64,000 bases of DNA, taken from positions 6,113 to 70,112 of the forward strand of contig CAZSNC010000002.1 in the NCBI GenBank assembly GCA_964608405.1, written 5' to 3'. Below, piece by piece: positions 51,530 through 60,983 of this stretch (positions are counted from its first letter, which is position 1; the number at the start of each line of letters is the position of its first letter). The DNA comes from GWB1-38-13 sp964608405 (GTDB lineage: Bacteria; Patescibacteriota; Microgenomatia; UBA8517). The position numbers and the translations under genes are program-made. The notes under the pieces were generated by a model, which had not been told where the DNA came from, made no database searches, and saw nothing but the letters and a program-made list of their open reading frames with translations.

Positions 51530-54307
51530 ATGCCTTCAAAACTAAAAGTAATAATTTTTAATATTAAAAATTATTACCAGAAGCTTAAAATAAAGATTGC
51601 GGATAAATTACTTAATCACTCCACGATTGAAAGGGGTTCGACTTATGCGACAGGCAATTACGGTGAAAATCTGGTAAATTATACGGACGGAGGTTATGCT
51701 TTATCTATGTGGAAACAACGACTTCAAAGAAGAAGAAGGATAAGAATGTCTTCGAGGGTACAAAGGAACCTAAATAATACCAAACTTTTCTATAAGTTTT
51801 CCAAGCTTGTATTTTTTGCATTGATAATTGTGATTGTCGGTTTTGTTGGTGCACTAAGCTATATTGCGTATGATCTTCCATCCCCCGATAAAGTTATAAG
51901 GCGTGAGGGGTTTTCAACTAAAATCTTGGACAGAAACGGAGAAGTTCTGTACGATATTTACCAGGATCAAAAACGCGTTCCGGTGAAATTTGAGGATGTT
52001 CCTGATTACTTGAAAAAAGCGACGATCGCTATCGAGGACAAGAATTTTTACAAACATGAGGGGTTTGATATCCTTGGGATATTTAGGGGTTTTACAAGAT
52101 TGTTTACCCGAGGGCGTGCTCAAGGTGGATCAACGCTCACGCAGCAACTTGTTAAGAATGTTATTTTGACTTCCGAAAGATCTATTATTCGTAAAGTTAA
52201 GGAATTTGTACTTGCCGTACAAATCGAACGGAAGTACTCAAAAGACGAAATACTTTTGATGTACTTAAACGAAGCTCCATACGGGGGTACTGCATGGGGG
52301 GTTGAGGCGGGTGCCGAGTTGTATTTCGGGAAAAGTGTAAAAGATCTTAATTTAGTGGAGAGCGCGGTATTGGCAGGTCTTCCCCAAAGACCGTCATATT
52401 ATTCTCCTTATTCCGGAAACCCTTCCGCATACAAATCAAGAACAAACGATGTGTTAAGAAGAATGAAGGAAGATGGTTATATCAGCTCAGAGCAGGAGGA
52501 AGAAGCAAATAAAATGTTGGATACAATCGAATTTGTCGGAAAGGGAGGGAATTTTAAAGCCCCCCATTTTGTTCAGTACGTGCAGGAGATATTGGAAGAA
52601 AAGTACGGAGCTGCTTTTATGGAACAGGGGGGCTATGAGGTAACTACAACGCTTGATTGGAAGATTCAGGAAGAGGCACAAAAAATAGTATCGGAAGAGA
52701 TTGATAAAGTTGAGAAGTTGCAGATCACCAACGGTGCTTCCGTCGCTATAAACCCGCAGACGGGAGAAATATTGGCAATGGTTGGATCAAAGGATTTTAA
52801 TGCGAATGACTACGACGGGCAGGTTAATGTTACAACCTCGCTTCGTCAACCGGGATCTGCCTTTAAACCGTTCACATACGTCACTGCATTTAAAGAATAC
52901 TTTACACCGTCAACTTTAATTATGGATGTTCCGACAGAATTTCCGGGAGGAATCGGACAGCCCGTATATAAACCGGTCAATTATGACGGAAAATACCGCG
53001 GTCCGATCCAGCTTCGCTATGCCCTTGCAAATTCGATTAATATTCCGGCTGTTAAACTCTTGGCAATGGTAGGAATAAAAGATGTTTTGGAAACAGCATA
53101 CGATATGGGAATAACCTCTTTGGAGCCGACTGCGGAAACAATGTCCCGTGTTGGACTGTCCTTAACTTTAGGAGGCGGTGAAGTAAGACTATTGGACTTG
53201 ACTGCGGCCTACGGTGCATTTCTAAACAAAGGATATAAAGTAGAACCTATCGCGATATTAAAAATTGAAGACGCTAACGGAAAAGTGCTGGAGGAAAACG
53301 AACCTAAGAAAGGAAAGCAGGTTTTAAGTGAGGAACAGGCCTTCCTTATTGCAGATATTTTGTCGGACAATAAAGCCCGCTCAATGGTATTTGGCGAGAA
53401 CTCCCTGTTAAACATTAAAGATAGGCAAGTTGCCGTAAAAACAGGAACAACAAACGATAAGAGGGATAACTGGGCGATAGGAGGAAATCAGGATATTGTT
53501 GTCGGGACATGGGTTGGAAATAACGACAACTCTCCAATGAAGGAAGTTGCCTCGGGCGTCTCGGGTGCCTCACCTATCTGGCGAAGAATTCTTTTAAAGG
53601 GGCTTGAAGGAAAAACAAACAGTAAATTTGAAATTCCTGCAAATATCGTTACCAAGGAGGTCGACGCGATTTCGGGATATTCAGCCCACGATGGTTTTCC
53701 GTCAAGACTCGAATATTTTATTAAAGGAACGGAACCAGGAAGCGATTCGGTGCATGTAAAGCTTAAGGTTTGTAAAAGTCAGGGCAAACTTGCAACCCCT
53801 AACGACATCTCTTCCGGAAACTACGAAGAGAGGGAGTTTTTACAGTTTAAGGAAGAGGACGCAACAGGCGGGATTGACGGAGTGAATAAGTGGCAGGAAG
53901 GGATATTGGTCTGGATTGCATCCCAATCCGATTCCCGTTATCAACCCCCAGGTGATTACTGCGAAGGGTCAAATCCTATCAGTGTACAAATTGTTTCACC
54001 GCATGATCACGATTCCAATCTTCCGGGGACTTTTAATGTTGAAATAAAAGCCGAATCAACTGCCGATATTCAGGAAGTGAGATTGGAAATCGACGGATCC
54101 GGTTATCGGACATTTACGGGAAAGCCGTATAGCGATACTGTGAGTTTGTCTACCGGAATTCACAAGATTAAAACGATTGCCAGGGATACAAATTCAAAAG
54201 AGGCAAGTCATGAAATAACTATCGGAGTTGGGGTTGCGTGGGACTATACTCCTCCTTCGCCATCCCCTACTTCTGTAGTATCTTTAAGTCCAACGACAAC
54301 CCCTTAG
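51530..54307 (+). CDS. Class A penicillin-binding protein (PBP1A-type)
   Basis: 925 residues, bifunctional murein polymerase. Short basic cytoplasmic part, membrane helix about 86-108. Glycosyltransferase GT51 domain (about 140-330): EDKNFYKHEGFD and RGRAQGGSTLTQQLVKN. Transpeptidase (about 400-700): SxxK is GSAFKP with Ser443; SxN is ANSINIPAVK; KTGTT is intact. After it comes a beta domain (about 810-905, Ig-like, VQIVSPHDHDSNLPGTFNVEIKA) and a Pro/Ser/Thr tail. Length is above the family norm because of this C-terminal extension. Divergent from tyrS. Confidence 0.94.
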   Translation: MPSKLKVIIFNIKNYYQKLKIKIADKLLNHSTIERGSTYATGNYGENLVNYTDGGYALSMWKQRLQRRRRIRMSSRVQRNLNNTKLFYKFSKLVFFALIIVIVGFVGALSYIAYDLPSPDKVIRREGFSTKILDRNGEVLYDIYQDQKRVPVKFEDVPDYLKKATIAIEDKNFYKHEGFDILGIFRGFTRLFTRGRAQGGSTLTQQLVKNVILTSERSIIRKVKEFVLAVQIERKYSKDEILLMYLNEAPYGGTAWGVEAGAELYFGKSVKDLNLVESAVLAGLPQRPSYYSPYSGNPSAYKSRTNDVLRRMKEDGYISSEQEEEANKMLDTIEFVGKGGNFKAPHFVQYVQEILEEKYGAAFMEQGGYEVTTTLDWKIQEEAQKIVSEEIDKVEKLQITNGASVAINPQTGEILAMVGSKDFNANDYDGQVNVTTSLRQPGSAFKPFTYVTAFKEYFTPSTLIMDVPTEFPGGIGQPVYKPVNYDGKYRGPIQLRYALANSINIPAVKLLAMVGIKDVLETAYDMGITSLEPTAETMSRVGLSLTLGGGEVRLLDLTAAYGAFLNKGYKVEPIAILKIEDANGKVLEENEPKKGKQVLSEEQAFLIADILSDNKARSMVFGENSLLNIKDRQVAVKTGTTNDKRDNWAIGGNQDIVVGTWVGNNDNSPMKEVASGVSGASPIWRRILLKGLEGKTNSKFEIPANIVTKEVDAISGYSAHDGFPSRLEYFIKGTEPGSDSVHVKLKVCKSQGKLATPNDISSGNYEEREFLQFKEEDATGGIDGVNKWQEGILVWIASQSDSRYQPPGDYCEGSNPISVQIVSPHDHDSNLPGTFNVEIKAESTADIQEVRLEIDGSGYRTFTGKPYSDTVSLSTGIHKIKTIARDTNSKEASHEITIGVGVAWDYTPPSPSPTSVVSLSPTTTP

Positions 54308-54355
54308 TGGAAAAAGGTACACAGTATTATTTTTATCGAAAGTTTTTAACTTCGC

Positions 54356-56290
54356 TCAGATTTCTATGGAGTATTTCTCTTTCAATTTTAATGCCAGTAC
54401 TTTTCTAACCTCGGCTACCTCGCTGTCGTTTAATGTCTTTTGAGGATCCTGGTAACTAACTCTGAATGTATGCGAATCTTTATAAACATCTTTGTGTTCA
54501 ACGTCGGCGATTATGTTGCTTGCCGATTTGATTGTCTGAATTACCTTACCAGTTAATACCCCCTGAGGAATTTTGATGGTGATGTCTTCGATTTGAGCCG
54601 GGTACTTGGGAATTGGCTTAAAACTTCTGAATTCCCTGAAGAGGGTTGAGAGAGTTTCAATTTCAAGTTCGACTGTTACCATTGCGTCTTCATGTTCTAC
54701 GATGTTTCCTAAGAGCATGTCTTTGGAATAGATTGAGAGGAAGGGAGCGTTTTCTTTTTTGTTGATTTCAATATCAATATGAAGCTCAGAGGACAGTAGT
54801 GTTTCAACAATACCCTTTATTTCGGTAAATTTATATCCGTCGAAACACATTCCCAATACCATCTTTTCATTTGGAAGGTTGTCTGGCTGTGGGGTATAAA
54901 CATTCGCAATTTCATAAAGAAAGATTTTGTCGTATACGCCATTATTAGCCGACACGGCATTAATTAATGAATTTGTAAGATGGGTTTTAAGGTATTGTGT
55001 ATCTCCACCCAAAGGATTTTTTAGTTTTAGGCTTTTGTTAATATCAACATAATCTGCCGATACTAAAGAGAGGGTGTAAACTTCAATACCACCAAGTGCT
55101 TTAAGTGTATTTTTAATTCTCAACTCAAGTTCAAATGTGTTATTCAACTGGGGTTTTGGTAACACTCCGTTCATCAACACGCTTGGTAAATTATGGTATC
55201 CGTAAATTCTTGCGACCTCTTCGACAATATCCTCGGCAATATTAATATCCGTGCTCCGAAACGAAGGAACGCAAACCAGAAGTGTTTCCTTGTCCCATTT
55301 TGGATCGAACTCCAGTGATGTCAGATAATCGGAAATATCCTCCTTTGAAATATTAACACCCAGTTTGTTTTGTATAAAACTGAGGGTTGTTTTAACAGAT
55401 TTTGCTTTGTATGGTTTGGGGTAAGTGTCAAAGATTTTACTTGCAAGGTTTGCCTTGCAGATATTTTGATACAACTCGATTCCTCTTAGTAGTGCGTTTT
55501 TGGCGAGTTCCGGATCAACTCCTTTTTCATTTATACTTGCAGCCATCGTTCTGATTGCCAGACTCATTGACGTATGGCGGATTTTTGAGGGTTCGTTATT
55601 ATCGATAAAGAAAAGTACACTTTCCGTTTTGTCATCAACAACGGAATTTTTTGTTCCGATAATACCTGGCAAATCAATAATTTCCCCTTCCCCGTCGTCA
55701 AATACGATATCGTTTCCTGTCAATTGATATGTTTTCCCGTCAAAACTTGTAACCGTTTCGCCCTTTTTGGACTGTCTTATCACAAATTTCTTATTTTTTA
55801 TTTTGTCGTAATCAAACGCGTGGCAGGGCTGTCCTGTTTCAAGCATTACATAATTTGTGATATCAACAAGGGCGTTTAAAGACCTAAGTCCTGCGGCCAA
55901 AAGTCTTTTTTGCATCCATATTGGGGATTTACGGGAATTTATATTTGTAAGGATTACTCCAGTTGTTCTTTTAACCAGTTTATTGTCAAAAGTTACCGAA
56001 AACGGAAGGTTGTTTATTGAACCAAGTTTCGGATTGGGGGTAAATGGTCTTAATTTTGCAGGAATTTTAAACCTTGGTAATATTGCCGCGACTTCTCTGG
56101 CAAAACCCCAAACTCCAACACAATCGATTCTGTTGGTTGTGATTTCAACATGGTACAAAATATCTCCGTCTTTTTCTTCCAGGCGTTCGATTGAAGGACC
56201 ACATAAAGATATATATTCTGAAATCTCTTGTGGTGAGGCTTTGGTATCGAGATACTCTCTCAACCATTTGTCGGAAATTATTATATCCAT
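54356..56290 (-). CDS. pheT: Phenylalanyl-tRNA synthetase beta subunit
   Basis: 644 residues, shorter than the 790-residue full form because it lacks the N-terminal tRNA-bind (EMAP-like) domain: it begins directly with MDIIISDKWLREYLDTKASP and goes to the B3/4 editing-type and B5 domains (NCVGV-like DCVGVWGFAREVA, VTSFDGKTYQLTGNDIVFDD). C-terminal FDX-ACB domain ends HTFRVSYQDPQKTLND. Works with PheS as heterotetramer. Confidence 0.94.
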   Translation of the reverse strand: MDIIISDKWLREYLDTKASPQEISEYISLCGPSIERLEEKDGDILYHVEITTNRIDCVGVWGFAREVAAILPRFKIPAKLRPFTPNPKLGSINNLPFSVTFDNKLVKRTTGVILTNINSRKSPIWMQKRLLAAGLRSLNALVDITNYVMLETGQPCHAFDYDKIKNKKFVIRQSKKGETVTSFDGKTYQLTGNDIVFDDGEGEIIDLPGIIGTKNSVVDDKTESVLFFIDNNEPSKIRHTSMSLAIRTMAASINEKGVDPELAKNALLRGIELYQNICKANLASKIFDTYPKPYKAKSVKTTLSFIQNKLGVNISKEDISDYLTSLEFDPKWDKETLLVCVPSFRSTDINIAEDIVEEVARIYGYHNLPSVLMNGVLPKPQLNNTFELELRIKNTLKALGGIEVYTLSLVSADYVDINKSLKLKNPLGGDTQYLKTHLTNSLINAVSANNGVYDKIFLYEIANVYTPQPDNLPNEKMVLGMCFDGYKFTEIKGIVETLLSSELHIDIEINKKENAPFLSIYSKDMLLGNIVEHEDAMVTVELEIETLSTLFREFRSFKPIPKYPAQIEDITIKIPQGVLTGKVIQTIKSASNIIADVEHKDVYKDSHTFRVSYQDPQKTLNDSEVAEVRKVLALKLKEKYSIEI

Positions 56291-56299
56291 AATTGATAG

Positions 56300-57328
56300 T
56301 TAAAACTGTTTCAGATACCTTATGTCCGTACTGTAAAGTTGTCTTAGGTCTGGGATGTTAAGGCCCGGCTTCATCATAAGTATTCTTTCCACACCCCATC
56401 CAAAGGCAAACCCGCTGTATTTTTGGGAATCAATATTGCACGCATTTAATACATTTGGATGTACCATACCGGCTCCACCCACTTCAAGCCAGCCTTCTTT
56501 ACAAAGTTTGCATCCTTTCCCCCCACAGAGTGTGCAGGAGAAATCAACCTCGAAAGACGGCTCGGTAAATTGAAAGTGATATGGTCTGATTCTTGTTTTA
56601 ATATCCTCTCCGAAACACGACCTTGCAAAGTAGTCCAAAGTCCCTTTAAGGTGTGTAATATTAATACCCTTGTCGACAACGAGTCCTTCAAACTGATGGA
56701 ACATCGGATAGTGGCTGACATCGATTTGCCTTCTATAACATTTGGCAATGTTAATCATGCGGATGGGTGGTGTTTTAACACGCTCCATTTCTCTGATCTG
56801 GCCTGATGAAGTGTGGGGAGTAAGAAGCATTGCGCCGAATTTTGGGTGTGGTTTGGTGTCGACGAAAAAAGTTTCCCAGTCGTCTCTCGCAGGGTGATTT
56901 TCCGGAAAATTTAGTGCTCCAAAAGCATACCAGTCCCACTCCACCTCAGGATATCGTACGCGTGTGAAACCGATCTTTTGAAAAATATCGGAAATCTCCT
57001 GAATTGTTTTTGTAATGAGGTGAATATTTCCGATATCATATTTCTTTCCGGGGACGCTGAAGTCGAACCATTCTTTTGCTTTCGTGTTTTTAATTTCGTT
57101 AACCTTTGAGTCGATTGCTTCTTCTATTGTCTTTTTTGCTTCGTTTAAAAGTATGCCGATATCTTTCCGCTCATCGGCATCCATACCCTTTAATTCCTTA
57201 AGTAGTTTGTTTATTTGGCCGTTTCTTCCAAGATAGTTAATACGTAATTCCTCCAGGATGTCGGCCGTGGTTGCCTCAATAATTTGTCCGAGGGCGTTAT
57301 TTTTAAGGTTAATAAGCTCGTCTTTCAT
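56300..57328 (-). CDS. pheS: Phenylalanyl-tRNA synthetase alpha subunit
   Basis: 342 residues, complete. Coiled-coil arm about 1-90; class II catalytic core with LLTPHTSSGQIREM, the motif 2 FHQFEGLVVDKGINITHLKG region and motif 3 GFAFGWGVERILMM. A Cys cluster FSCTLCGGKGCKLC (residues about 255-268) is a zinc-type insertion also known in some family members. Ten bases upstream of pheT. Confidence 0.96.
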   Translation of the reverse strand: MKDELINLKNNALGQIIEATTADILEELRINYLGRNGQINKLLKELKGMDADERKDIGILLNEAKKTIEEAIDSKVNEIKNTKAKEWFDFSVPGKKYDIGNIHLITKTIQEISDIFQKIGFTRVRYPEVEWDWYAFGALNFPENHPARDDWETFFVDTKPHPKFGAMLLTPHTSSGQIREMERVKTPPIRMINIAKCYRRQIDVSHYPMFHQFEGLVVDKGINITHLKGTLDYFARSCFGEDIKTRIRPYHFQFTEPSFEVDFSCTLCGGKGCKLCKEGWLEVGGAGMVHPNVLNACNIDSQKYSGFAFGWGVERILMMKPGLNIPDLRQLYSTDIRYLKQF

Positions 57329-57339
57329 AATACATATGA

Positions 57340-57870
57340 TTATTCTACATTATTTTCAGCTTTGATATAAATATAGGATTTTATGTTTGGTCTCAGTTTG
57401 CCTATAATTATTTCAGCCAACACATTATCGACAGATTCTAATTTGTCGGGTTCTATTTGTTTAAATCCTAAATTTTCGAATATCCTTCTGACAACAGAAA
57501 TTACGATATAATTATCTGTATTTTTCTTACATAACCTTACTCTATGCAACTTTTCCATTATACCCTGATGGCGGTATTCTTTTTCGAGAACGCCGTGGTT
57601 GATATACCACCACGTTTTTTCATTCCCGGAAATCGGTATTAACGTGTATGCGGCTACTATTCCTCCATTGATAATAGCTGCCCACAATTCGCCTTTCTTT
57701 TTCGCAATTTCTTCTAATTCTTCTTTGGTTAAGTCTTTAAGATTTCCGCCGTTGGACATAAATTCATCCGACATCAGTTTATGAATCCGTTCTATCTCAC
57801 ACTTGTCTGAAACCCGCTTTATGGTGAGTTTATCTTTAACCTCTGTATTTATTTCGTTTTCTTTTCCCAT
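57340..57870 (-). CDS. GNAT-like acetyltransferase
   Basis: 176 residues from ATG 57870 (MGKENEINTEVK); the longer frame would include the upstream terminator and is unlikely. GNAT landmarks: IINGGIVAAYTLIPI strand region and EKEYRHQGIMEKLHR, which corresponds to the acetyl-CoA loop (R/Q-x-x-G-x-G/A) in a reduced form, then VVRRIFENLGFKQIE typical of the fold's end. Substrate unknown. Twelve bases before pheS. Confidence 0.65.
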   Translation of the reverse strand: MGKENEINTEVKDKLTIKRVSDKCEIERIHKLMSDEFMSNGGNLKDLTKEELEEIAKKKGELWAAIINGGIVAAYTLIPISGNEKTWWYINHGVLEKEYRHQGIMEKLHRVRLCKKNTDNYIVISVVRRIFENLGFKQIEPDKLESVDNVLAEIIIGKLRPNIKSYIYIKAENNVE

Positions 57871-57895
57871 ATTTATAATTTCTTTCTTTATGCCA

Positions 57896-57921
57896 CTAAA
57901 AAACCCCGCCTTAGCGGGGTT
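57896..57921 (-). terminator. Intrinsic terminator of the thrS-rplT operon
   Basis: AACCCCGC and GCGGGGTT form a perfect 8-bp stem with a 4-base loop, and six Ts follow on the minus strand. It ends the transcript from infC-rpmI-rplT. Confidence 0.85.
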
Positions 57922-57937
57922 ATCCACATAAGACTTC

Positions 57938-57958
57938 AACCCCGCGTTAGGTGAGGTT
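57938..57958 (-). repeat. Second imperfect copy of the same hairpin
   Basis: The same AACCCCGC arm recurs, but the partner arm GGTGAGGTT has one mismatch and a wobble, with no U-run after it. A decayed duplicate terminator. A perfect DnaA box TTATCCACA (57920-57928) lies between the two. Confidence 0.5.
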
Positions 57959-58009
57959 AAAGCTGAAATACATTACTGAACTGATTTTCATGATTGGCGT
58001 ATATTACTA

Positions 58010-58351
58010 TTAATTCTTAATCTCTGCAACAATTTTGTCAAATACTTTCGGATCATTAATCGCGATATCGGATAGTACTTTTCTGTCAAGTTCAATTTTC
58101 TCCTTTTTAAGTCCTGCTATGAATTTACTGTAGGAAAGCCCCCTTGCTTTAACGGCGGCCGAAAGACGTGTTATCCAAAGTGCTCTCATGTCACCTTTTC
58201 TATCCTTTCTTCCGACATATGCATAGCGTCCTGCATGCATCAAAGCCTCCTTAGCGGCTTTCACACGGCGTCTCCTGGCCTGTTTAAATCCTCTGGCGGC
58301 CTGCTTTATTTTTCTATGTCTTCTGGCTGCAATACTTTTTACTCGAGTCAT
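58010..58351 (-). CDS. rplT: 50S ribosomal protein L20
   Basis: 113 residues. Very basic N-terminal extension TRVKSIAARRHRKIKQAARG and the RALWITRLSAAVKARGLSYS core are L20 hallmarks. In other bacteria it also represses its own operon by binding the mRNA leader. Last gene of infC-rpmI-rplT, followed by a strong terminator. Confidence 0.96.
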   Translation of the reverse strand: MTRVKSIAARRHRKIKQAARGFKQARRRRVKAAKEALMHAGRYAYVGRKDRKGDMRALWITRLSAAVKARGLSYSKFIAGLKKEKIELDRKVLSDIAINDPKVFDKIVAEIKN

Positions 58352-58361
58352 AGTTTATTTA

Positions 58362-58565
58362 TTACTTCCTGGTTCCCAACACTTTTTTCACTTTCTTGGC
58401 GTATTTTTCTTTCATGCTGATTACTCTTCCGAGAGATCTTTTTCTCTTACTTGCTTTTTTTGCGTTGAGATGGCGCTTGAAGCCCTGCCTGCGCAGAACC
58501 TTACCCGTTTTTGTAATTCTCAAGCGCTTCAATAGAATGTTTTTTCCTTTCATCTTTCTTTTCAT
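58362..58565 (-). CDS. rpmI: 50S ribosomal protein L35
   Basis: 67 residues, rich in Lys and Arg. KMKGKNILLKRLRITKTGKV and GFKRHLNAKKASKRKR match L35. Between infC and rplT. Confidence 0.94.
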   Translation of the reverse strand: MKRKMKGKNILLKRLRITKTGKVLRRQGFKRHLNAKKASKRKRSLGRVISMKEKYAKKVKKVLGTRK

Positions 58566-58586
58566 ATTAATTTAACTTGTAGTATT

Positions 58587-59150
58587 TTAACCTTCTTTTG
58601 GAGTTTCTTCAACCTTCTTTTTGGAAACGTTTTTTGGAGATATAACCATGATAAGATGTTTACCTAAAAATTTGGGTTGCATATCAGTTCCAATTCTTTC
58701 ACCGAAATGTCCTGCGATCTTGTTTAATAAGCCGTAACCGAAGTCTTTACTGCCCATTTGTCGTTTTGTAAATACCACTACTAAACGAACCTTGTTTTTC
58801 TCACTGATAAACTCCTCCACCCTTTTAAGTCTCGTATTGTAGTCGTGATCTCCGATAAATGGGGAAAACCGAACTTCTTTTGTATCTCCTCCTTTTATAC
58901 CCCTTTTTTCTTTTCTTGCCTTTTTTTCCTCTTCGTATTTGAATTTCCCGAGGTCCACAATTTTTGCAACAGGTGGGTCGGCATTTGGAGCAACCTCAAT
59001 TAAAGTCAATCCTTCGTCAAGAGCCTTTTTCAAAGCCTCACCAGTTGGCAATATTCCGATAAATTTTCCATCTGACGAAACGACACGGAGTTTAGGAGCT
59101 TTAATCTGGTGATTAAGACGGTAGTTGATTTGTGAATTAAAACTTTTCAA
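58587..59150 (-). CDS. infC: Translation initiation factor IF-3
   Basis: 187 residues from TTG at 59150. The N-terminal domain begins NYRLNHQIKAPKLRVVSSDG; linker helix KYEEEKKARKEKRG; C-terminal domain KEVRFSPFIGDHDYNTRLKR and KNKVRLVVVF with the terminal Lys-rich tail. No ATG exists near the start: the in-frame candidates are TTG (59150) and AUU (59162), after an in-frame TAA. Rare start codons are the known basis of IF-3 autoregulation, so a non-AUG start is biologically sensible here. Confidence 0.93.
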   Translation of the reverse strand: MKSFNSQINYRLNHQIKAPKLRVVSSDGKFIGILPTGEALKKALDEGLTLIEVAPNADPPVAKIVDLGKFKYEEEKKARKEKRGIKGGDTKEVRFSPFIGDHDYNTRLKRVEEFISEKNKVRLVVVFTKRQMGSKDFGYGLLNKIAGHFGERIGTDMQPKFLGKHLIMVISPKNVSKKKVEETPKEG

Positions 59151-59199
59151 TTTTACTTTAATTACTTATAAACTAATTTTACAGAAATTACAATCTATT

Positions 59200-60963
59200 T
59201 CAAGCAGATATTGTCTGATTTAAATCTTTTTCCTTTATTTCCATTAAGATGTTATTAGTGAATTTATCAATGCTTATGTTATTAATATTTTCACCTTTCC
59301 TGTTACGAATACTTAAAACGGAGTCTTTGACTTCTTTTTCTCCAATAATAACCATGTAGGATACTTTCTCCTCTTGTGCTCCCCTTATTTTTGCACCTAG
59401 TGTCTCGTTTCGGTCGTCAAGTTCAACTCGAAGACCTTCGGACCTTAGTTTTTCTGAAACATCATTGGCATAAACAAGCTGTTTATCGGTGATCGGCAGA
59501 ACTTTAACTTGAGTTGGTGTCAACCAAGTTGGGAAGCTGCCCTTGTACTTTTCAATTAAAAATGCCATAGTTCTTTCGATACAACCGATAGCCGCTCTAT
59601 GAACGACAATCGGTTGTTTTTCCGATCCGTCTTTGTCGATGTATTTAAGGTCAAATCTTTTCGGCATGACAAAATCATACTGGACGGTAAATGCCGTTTC
59701 TTCTTTTCCGTTAATTTTTTTGACTTGGACATCGATTTTTGGACCATAGAATGCGGCTTCGTTTTCTGCTTCAAAATATGGTGCTTTTGCATCATTTAAA
59801 ACTTTTCGAAGAACACTTTCCGCTTCATCCCAGGCTTTGTCGTCCTTGTAGTATTTTTTATTATCTTTTTTATCACCCAGGGACAGGCGGTAGCGATAGT
59901 CAACTCCTTTGATTAATCCGAGTTTTCCATTTGCGTAATCGATAAGTTCCAAAACGGACTTAATTTCATCGATTGCTTTATCTTTTTGGACAAAGATATG
60001 GGCGTCGTTTAATGTAAACATTCTTACACGCACAAGCCCTGACAATTCTCCGCTTTTCTCATACCGGTACTGAGGAGACATTTCGGCATACCTTATTGGC
60101 AGTTCCCTATAACTTCGAAGGCCTGATTTATAAAGCATAAAATGGTGTGGGCACGTCATCGGACGCAGTATCAACTCCTCCTCATCAACTTTCATAACGG
60201 GATACATTGTGTCTTTGTAGTAAGGGTAATGCCCAGATGTTTTATACAGATCGGTTTTTGCCAGAGGTGGTGTTGTTACATGTAGATATCCTCTTTTTAT
60301 CTCCTCGTCAATAATAAACCTTTCAAGTTCGCGTCTTATAACAGCTCCTTTTTCTGTAAGAAGTGGAAGCCCTTTACCGACAAGATCGGAAAAAGTAAAT
60401 AAGTTAAGATTTTTTCCGATTACTCGATGGTCGGATTCTTTTGCTAATTCCTGCCGTACTATGAAGTCATCAAGCTCCTTTTGCGAAAAGAAGGCTGTTC
60501 CATAAATACGTGTAAGCATTTTGTTTTTTTCAGAACCTCTCCAATAAGCTCCGGCAATCGACAATAACTTGAAATACTTAATGTCTGATGAGGGATTTTC
60601 GATATGTCCACCCTTGCAAAGGTCCGTAAAGTTTCCTGATTTATATATAGTTATTTTTTCACCTTTACCTTTGTGTTCTTCAATGAGCTCCTTTTTATAT
60701 GGATTATCGGAAAATTTCTTTAGAGCATCGGTGTCTTCTATTTCTATTTTTTCAAATTTCTTCCAAGATGAAACAATTTCTGTCATCTTTGCCTCGATTT
60801 TTGGAAGATCCTCCTCGGAAATTTTTAGGTCATCGAAGTCATAGTAAAAGCCATCCTCAATTGGTGGACCAAGCGTTGGTTTTGCATTCGGGTATAGTTC
60901 AACGACAGCCGCTGCTAAAAGATGACTTGTCGAATGCCTTAGGTTTTCAAGTTTCTTATCCAT
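59200..60963 (-). CDS. thrS: Threonyl-tRNA synthetase without the TGS domain
   Basis: 587 residues. Starts directly in the editing domain: HSTSHLLAAAVVELYP (HxxxH) and CKGGHIENP. Class II core: ARY-region YRYEKSGELSGLVRVRMFT (motif 2), the zinc residues Cys in RPMTCPHH and following His, and motif 3 PIVVHRAAIGCIERTMAFL. Anticodon domain from about 490. The N-terminal TGS domain (about 60 residues) of the classical enzyme is missing. A T-box leader precedes it. Confidence 0.95.
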   Translation of the reverse strand: MDKKLENLRHSTSHLLAAAVVELYPNAKPTLGPPIEDGFYYDFDDLKISEEDLPKIEAKMTEIVSSWKKFEKIEIEDTDALKKFSDNPYKKELIEEHKGKGEKITIYKSGNFTDLCKGGHIENPSSDIKYFKLLSIAGAYWRGSEKNKMLTRIYGTAFFSQKELDDFIVRQELAKESDHRVIGKNLNLFTFSDLVGKGLPLLTEKGAVIRRELERFIIDEEIKRGYLHVTTPPLAKTDLYKTSGHYPYYKDTMYPVMKVDEEELILRPMTCPHHFMLYKSGLRSYRELPIRYAEMSPQYRYEKSGELSGLVRVRMFTLNDAHIFVQKDKAIDEIKSVLELIDYANGKLGLIKGVDYRYRLSLGDKKDNKKYYKDDKAWDEAESVLRKVLNDAKAPYFEAENEAAFYGPKIDVQVKKINGKEETAFTVQYDFVMPKRFDLKYIDKDGSEKQPIVVHRAAIGCIERTMAFLIEKYKGSFPTWLTPTQVKVLPITDKQLVYANDVSEKLRSEGLRVELDDRNETLGAKIRGAQEEKVSYMVIIGEKEVKDSVLSIRNRKGENINNISIDKFTNNILMEIKEKDLNQTISA

Positions 60964-60983
60964 ATAATTAATTTAACACATCC

